From Bombyx mori (taxonomy: Eukaryota > Arthropoda > Insecta > Lepidoptera > Bombycidae): 64,000 nt of DNA. Position numbers and translations under genes: made by a program. Below, piece after piece: positions 51,650 to 64,000 of this stretch. Below the pieces are notes generated by a model. The model did no database searches and was not told the DNA's origin. It worked only from the letters and a program-made list of their open reading frames with translations. The stretch is from contig NC_085112.1 in assembly GCF_030269925.1 (NCBI RefSeq), positions 4,775,501-4,839,500 of the forward strand. The letters are read 5' to 3'. The first letter of the stretch is position 1; each line of letters starts with the position of its first letter.

Positions 51650-51890
51650 GATTTTAACCAGACCACTGCTGGGATCACCAGTCACACAAACTGTGGAAAC
51701 CAGAGATTGAAACACTTTAAATATAAACACATATACATATTAAACACCCTGACAAAAAACAAACAAACTTGTTCATCACAAGACCCATCCATCCAAGATC
51801 CTTGATCGATATGGGAATCGAACCCATGACCTACGGCCCAGTAGTCAGGAACGCTAAGTGATACACTGCACCACCTAGTCAGTCTAATTA
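51650..51890 (-). mobile_element. tRNA-derived SINE (not Bm1)
   Basis: On the minus strand: GACTAGGTGGTGCAGTGTAT ... ATGGGTTCGATTCCCATATC, i.e. an A-box-like stretch and a perfect pol III B box GGTTCGATTCC, then a non-tRNA body. Not foldable as a real tRNA. Confidence 0.65.
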
Positions 51891-51949
51891 TATTTTAACA
51901 TCTGCTTAATCCATTGAATTGAGTCTTTGTCTGTTTATTGGCAAGTCTT

Positions 51950-52195
51950 TTTTTTTTATTGCTTAGATGGACGGACGAGCTCACAGCCCACCTGTTGTTA
52001 AGTGGTTACTGGAGCCCATAGACATCTACAACGTAAATGCGCCACCCACCTTGAGATATAAGTTCTAAGGTCTCAATATAGTTACAACGGCTGCCCCACC
52101 CTTCAAACCGAAACGCATTACTGCTTCACGGCAGAAATAGGCAGGGTGGTGTTACCTACCCATGCGGACTCACAAGAGGTCCTACCACCAGTAAA
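51950..52195 (-). mobile_element. Bm1 SINE, partial
   Basis: Tail and body to CCTACCACCAGTAA; head absent. Confidence 0.9.
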
Positions 52196-52234
52196 AAGTC
52201 ACGGAAGGCTTGCGGCACAGTATGATATAGGAGT

Positions 52235-52930
52235 GACATGTCATCATCATCGTCATCATCATCTCAGCCTGTCTACTGTCCACTGCTGAACATAGGCCTC
52301 TCCAACTGATGTCCAGTGCGGCCGGTCCGTTGCCACCTGCATCCAACGTGACCCAGCAATTTTCACCAGGTCGTCGGTTCATCTGGTAGGTGGCCGTCCC
52401 ACACTGCGTTTGCCAGTACGTGGTCTCCACTCGAGGATCTTTCTGCCCCCTCGGCCGTCCGATCTTCGCGCTATGTGGCCTGCCCACTGCCACTTCAGCT
52501 TGCTAATCCTACGGGCTATGTCAGCAACTTTGGTTCGTCTACGGATCTCCTCATTTCTGATTCGATCTCGTAGAGAAATACCAAGCATAGCCCTCTCCAT
52601 AGCTGTTAGTGTAGCAAACATTGGTTGTACACCTTTGTCTTCAGGCACTGAGAGATTTTGGACGAGAACACATTTCTTAATTTACCGAACGCTGCCCAGC
52701 CGAGTTAAACCCGCCTACTGACCTCTTTCTCGAAGTTGGACTTACCTAATCGGACTACCTGTCCCAGGTACCTATATATATTCGTCTACAACTTCAAGAG
52801 TAAAGTTCCCAACAGTAACTGCGGTGGGCTTAATATGGACATTGAACATGATTTTCGTTTTATCCATATTCATTTTAAGGCCCACTTGTTGAGAAACTCT
52901 ATTGAGCCATGACTACTATATCATCATCTA
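52235..52930 (-). pseudogene. RTE-clade LINE ORF2 C-terminal fragment
   Basis: The minus strand reads M-N-M-D-K-T-K-I-M-F-N-V, V-V-D-E-Y-I-Y-L-G-Q-V-V-R-L-G, then A-M-E-R-A-M-L-G-I-S-L-R-D-R-I, I-A-R-R-I-S-K-L-K-W-Q-W-A-G-H and V-G-R-P-P-T-R, the conserved end of RTE-type ORF2. Stops and a deletion separate the two blocks. 5'-truncated and dead. Confidence 0.85.
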
Positions 52931-53298
52931 TGCCTAAGATCAACTGTCACCGCCAAGCATGGTAAAAATTCACTAGTTTGAAAAGAAAAAAGACAAAATC
53001 CTACTTAATAATTTTGTTTGTTTTGGACCTTAGATCATTAGAATGTCTTCCTGTAAAACAAAATAATCATATATGGTATCTAAAGAAAATGAAACCTAAT
53101 ATTAACACTCTCTAACAATGGAAATACATCAATAAGGAGATGAATGTGACGCGTGCCGACCGGTTGTCGAGCGAAAGTGACTTTCCAAAGACAACTATAT
53201 GGTGCCACTAACGTCCTTTTACATTATTTCTCGAGCTGATAATTCAGGTTTAAATTTCTGAACAAAAGAACCGTGTATGGAGAGAAAAATAGTGGAAC

Positions 53299-53404
53299 CT
53301 TTTTTTTCATTGGCTTTTTTGACAGACGATAATACGCCTCATGTGATGGTGAACCGTTACCATCACTGATCATCGTCATCGATGCAAGAGGCACAGCCAA
53401 TTCT
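53299..53404 (-). mobile_element. Worn CR1-like LINE 3' tail
   Basis: T-run, CATTGGCTTTTTTGACAGAC, GATGGTGAACCGTTACCATC: a diverged reverse complement of the CR1-like 3' end. Confidence 0.6.
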
Positions 53405-53582
53405 TTCTATGTATATGAAGGTATAATATTTTAAAACCTCTGAAGCTATAGTAAAATGGAACTTCAATGTTCGCGGGGTATGTCTACTGCTGCTGCGAAG
53501 CGGTTAATTCTGGGTGAAAGAGTAAAACTGGCGTTGTTTTAAACAATCGAAACTTCGATATCACGTCTCATAGCAGCTAGGA

Positions 53583-53757
53583 CCATAGCCCACTGGTTTT
53601 CTCAGTGGGTGGCGATTCCGATCCGGTGGTAGACTCTGCGAAGCACTGCTCTTGCTAGGGCTAGTGTTAGCTAATTTTCTCAGCACTCTCTCTTACCCGT
53701 CCGTTCGTATCTGAAATAGACCCTTAGGCTACCAGCAAATAGATAGGGGAAATGAAA
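53583..53757 (+). mobile_element. Jockey LINE 3' UTR fragment
   Basis: CTCAGTGGGTGGCGATTCCGATCCGGTGGT ... AGACCCTTAGGCTACCAGCA, same subfamily as 5330-5531 and 36066-36330. Confidence 0.75.
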
Positions 53758-54831
53758 AGTAGCAGTTAAGCATTGAAGTTATAACGAGACCTCAGTATCA
53801 ACATAGGATCAGCATGGGCGATCTTAATACCTAACTAGGATATGTCAAAATATTTAAGAAAAAGAGACCCTGAATTATTTGTTGGGATATCTAAGAAATA
53901 TCAAAATAAACAATAAGATCTCTTTTTAAGGACAACATTAATTGAATCGAATGAAGTTAGAATACACAACATGCGAAGGTTTTTTTTTAATGAAATAAAA
54001 ATATAAATTGTATTAGATTGTTTTAATTTTCAATAAATAGCAACTAAATACATCAAAACTGTTAATGGTCATAATTATAGCGCCAAGCAATAAATCGTTC
54101 ATTGAACTTATATATATATTTTTTCTCCTCTTCATCTGTAAACATTTATTTACCGCATTCTGTCACGATGTCTTAAGCTATATACGTATTCCGATCAACG
54201 ACTTATCGATTTATGTGACCTTGAGAACAGGAATTTGGCCCTTGACCGCGACTTTGCTTATTCGAAATCGAAACCTAAACTGAAATACAGGTAAAAAGGT
54301 TCCATATTAAAAAGCATTTACGGGTACCTCAATCAAACTGGCAGCTTATAAACAAAGTAAAGTTTTTTGTGCCCTTAAAAAAAACTTGTATGATTTTTTT
54401 TAAATAAAACTAAGATTTAATTAGTGTCCAAACAACAATTTCTTTATAACAAAATAAATTAAACAATTTAATTACATATTATTTTTAATTAATGTACATG
54501 AAACGTGATGGGATCACAGATGCAGCCTAGAGCGGTCGACTTAAGAATAAAACGAAAAAAAGCAATAACCTCCACTGTTAATATTATTTTAAAATAAAAA
54601 TTTACCGTAATATTTTTTTTTCATTCTTTATTAGGGCCATACAATACCGTAACATTAATTAATCCAAATTTCCATTTCGTATCACATATGAGTTTTTCCT
54701 ACTTTTTTTTTTGAACGTAATCAAGATTGTGGCTTTTTTGTCTTTTAGTTCTGGACAAAGAAAGATAATGTAGGATCGAAGCTGATTATATATAAATAGA
54801 TATTTAATTATTTAAATAAACACTATCGGTA
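53758..54831. other. AT-rich intergenic stretch
   Basis: A 72-codon open frame at 54065-54283 has no recognised family; nothing else seen. Confidence 0.4.
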
Positions 54832-54970
54832 CGTTAACCGACTAAGTGGCGAAGTAGTTAAGATCTCTGACATCTGGATTGAAGGTCGTGCATTCGATTC
54901 ACTCTTCAGGCAAACATATAAATGTGTGACGAACAATTTTTGTTATAAAAATATTATATATCAGCCAGTA
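54832..54970 (+). mobile_element. tRNA-derived SINE-like element
   Basis: CCGACTAAGTGGCGAAGTAG and GTGCATTCGATTCACTC look like worn A and B boxes, similar in layout to 51650-51890 but in the other orientation. Confidence 0.45.
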
Positions 54971-55137
54971 TCGATAACACAGTGAATCCTAGTTTGGAGC
55001 TATGACCGTGTGTTAATTTTCTCCCACTATTAATCTCCCACTATTATTTTCATAATCTATAATGCTATTACTATACAAATTTCTAAGAACCCAACATATA
55101 TGCAATTATGCAATAACAAACTACAAAAATTACTTTT

Positions 55138-55213
55138 TAGGCAGCGGCTTGGCTCTGCCCCTGGCATTGCTGAAGTCCATGGGCGACGGTAACCACTCAC
55201 CATCAGGTGGGCC
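55138..55213 (+). mobile_element. CR1-like LINE 3' UTR piece fused to Bm1
   Basis: TAGGCAGCGGCTTGGCTCTG to CACCATCAGGTGGGCC, then, without its tail, a Bm1 in opposite orientation. Confidence 0.85.
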
Positions 55214-55216
55214 ACC

Positions 55217-55448
55217 CCAGATGTGTGGACGAGCTCACAGCCCATCTGGTATTAAGTGGTCACTAGAGCCCATAGACATCTACAACGTAAATGCGCCACA
55301 CACCTTGAGATATAAATTCTAAGGTCTCAGTATAGTTACAACGGCTGCCCCACCCTTCAAACCGAAACGCATTACTGCTTCACGGCAGAAATAGGCGGGG
55401 TGGTGGTACCTACCCGTGCGGACTCACAAGAGGTCCTACCACCAGTAA
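55217..55448 (-). mobile_element. Bm1 SINE, partial
   Basis: Starts CAGATGTGTGGACGAGCTCA, lacking the usual tail, and ends CCTACCACCAGTAA. Joined head to tail with the LINE piece on its left at a shared GTGGGC-like stretch. Confidence 0.88.
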
Positions 55449-57183
55449 AGGCACACATGCGTTAAAACTTCTGTATTATATGTAAGTAGTGTTCTGAGAT
55501 CGTTAACGACATTAGCCGCGGAAGTATTTTATTGAACCTCCTGTTTCGGTTTAAAATAACAATTTTATATAAAATTTGAGGTTGTAGTTCCAAATATATC
55601 AAATGATTACGTCTGTTCACAGAATTTTGTGTTTCCTTAAAAAGGTAAACATACCCATCAGACGGTGAGTAGTCATCATCGGCCATAGACCAACGATAGG
55701 CGGATAGATGGTACTTACTCGTGCGGGAAAAACTCAAATTTTTTCTAAATAAATATCTCTTCTACTGGAGGTTTTCAAGAAGCAAAACAACTTTTGTGCA
55801 ACGAAATTGGATTAAGCATTACATTTTTCTAACAAGACAAAACTAGCGAATGTTACATGTAATTATTCGATAAGTAAATAAATAAAAAGTTTTAAAAATA
55901 TATCCTATTAGTTATTTAATATTAGATTAAAATAATGCTTAAAACACGTTTACGATTGATCTCTGGTTTTTTTTTAATTATTTTCGAATCAGTGATGTCC
56001 TGAATGACCAAAGTTTTGTTCCCCAACGATCCATCTAGCAGACAAGATTATTGTTTGGTACATATTCAGCGGTTGCAATTATTTACTTATTTAATATCAG
56101 AGGCGTAATCGGCTGTTAAGGGGAGATTTATACGTAAAAGTGTTCTAAAGCACGCCTACGACTCGCAAGAACTTCACGAATCGCGAACTAAAACGATTAA
56201 AATTAAAACGCATTGAACACTTAAGTAGTAACGTAATAATCTAATGGTAATCTGCACCACCGGCCTGACAATAATTCAGTTAAAATTAAATACAAAAAAC
56301 AATAATAAACAAAACATAAAAATTAAAAAAGCACTCTTAAATAGATAAATTAACGTAGCACATGATATAATTCTACTAAAACTCTCCGATATAAGATAAC
56401 ACACAAATTACTAGAAACTATATACAAAAGTCTGTTACGAATGAATAACAAAACAAAATTATTTCTAAACTCAACATAGCTATGTTAAAAGTTATGGCCA
56501 GCAAAGAAAATTGCTACTGTCTAAAACTCATAGTATATTTATTAATACTCTCCCACTACAAATACTAGTCATACATACACACTTATAGCTGCTTTTACGG
56601 TTTATTTTAGTTTTTTTTTTACTTTCGCGTATATTGTGCGTTTTATTCTAAATGTAAAAGCAGCCGTAATTATGTCTACAAATCACAGAAACAGAAGTAA
56701 ATTATAATAATAGATACGTACATATTTTGAAATTGTGTGTTAATTTACTGGAATAAAAAAGATTATGATCATTGACAGAAAAGACAATATTTTCAGTTTG
56801 AAACATCTTGAAACCTTATAAGCTTACTGCAATACATATCCAGATAAAATATTATATAAAACACACAGAAGAGATAAACCATGATGTCCCATAAAATTAG
56901 AAATAATGCAAAAAAAAACTTTTTTTTTATTTGCAAATTATGAATCCACAAAAGTATGAAAATAACAAATTTAATCTGTATTTCGAGCACTACGATACAT
57001 TTTTCTTCAAATGAGGCTCATGGATAACTAACTATCTTTACCATCCCATACCATCATAACCTGCAATTAAGTTTAATTTATAATGCGGCTATTCCCTAAA
57101 TTGGTCACACTCATTCGCGACGATGGCAACTGTCTTCTGCTAGACGAAGCGCAACTGTTGCTGTAAATAACATTTTATTGTAA
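55449..57183. other. AT-rich 3' flank of SP4
   Basis: No gene recognised; worn repeat scraps only (about 55640-55720). Confidence 0.5.
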
Positions 57184-57189
57184 TTTATT
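57184..57189 (-). terminator. Poly(A) signal of SP4
   Basis: TTTATT (AATAAA on the minus strand) just after the stop; a second at 57174-57179. The nearness of the first makes the second more likely to be used. Confidence 0.4.
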
Positions 57190-57197
57190 AAATTTGT

Positions 57198-63633
<6,436 letters not shown>

Positions 63634-63639
63634 CTGAAA

Positions 63640-64000
63640 AATAAACATATCTTTTTACTAAAACTACTTTTAGAGTAATATAATATGTACTTTGAATTCA
63701 TTGTTTACTATTATAAGTGCAAACGAAGATACATCATAATGTAGATTTATAGATTATAATCAACCTTACTAATATATAGTTCAAATAACCAAAGGACCAA
63801 AAAATAATTAAGAGAAATCAAGGAATGATTTCACTTCACTCTTGATTTCAATATAAGTTCTAGCTTTTTTTTTTCGGCGGCTGTTTAGTATAAAATAGTT
63901 ACCGAAACTAACCGCACCCACAGCAAATAGCGATTGTGTAAACCTTCAAAGCACAACGCATCACTATTTTGAGGCAGAAACAGACAAAGTAGTGGTACCA
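63640..64000. other. Right edge: SP4 intron with worn Bm1
   Basis: From about 63900 the plus strand carries CTTCAAAGCACAACGCATCA and GGCAGAAACAGACAAAGTAG, an old Bm1 body cut by the window edge. No signal-peptide exon found. Confidence 0.5.

Overview
This is nuclear DNA of a moth, almost certainly Bombyx (silkworm, B. mori or B. mandarina). Many copies of the Bombyx Bm1 SINE (tRNA-like head, tail beginning CGTCCACCCATCTAAGCAATAAA when read 5'->3') are scattered through it. Genes have short exons with GT-AG introns, and most of the rest is AT-rich sequence and transposons.

Two cellular gene families are present. (1) Plus strand, left side: two fatty-acyl-CoA desaturase paralogues. Copy A shows only its last two exons (2934-3510); a PIF/Harbinger transposon that runs off the left edge lies in its preceding intron, so its 5' exons are probably upstream of the window. 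Copy B is complete: six exons, 13269-16828, 391 residues, with all three histidine boxes and a TATA/initiator pair at the expected spacing. (2) Minus strand, from 18897 to the right edge: four tandem trypsin-like serine protease genes, each rebuilt here from seven exons with shared intron phases: SP1 18897-23162, SP2 24334-37362, SP3 41329-49845, and SP4 57198-63633, whose signal-peptide exon lies beyond the window. All four are predicted secreted zymogens with an intact His/Asp/Ser triad and an Asp in the primary specificity pocket (trypsin-type, cleaving after Lys/Arg).

Mobile DNA makes up much of the rest. A jockey-clade LINE (6685-11812, minus) has both ORFs open and an exact 11-bp target duplication inside an older LINE. 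A CR1/jockey-superfamily LINE with an open ORF2 (to 31028, plus) lies head-to-head with a 5'-truncated R1-clade LINE; the pair splits a single Bm1 inside SP2 intron 5. There are also BEL/Pao, RTE, mariner and Harbinger remnants, several non-autonomous Helitrons (A^TC...CTAG^T), a probable solo LTR, a two-copy MITE family, two tRNA-derived SINEs and about fifteen Bm1 copies, some nested.

No rRNA, tRNA or CRISPR was seen, and no prokaryotic-type system. The clearest new biological points are the protease cluster (fast-changing propeptides on a fixed exon frame, paired CxC motifs at both ends, a 36-bp cassette exon in SP4) and the desaturase duplication. All gene structures were read by eye from splice signals and paralogue alignment; transcripts would be decisive.
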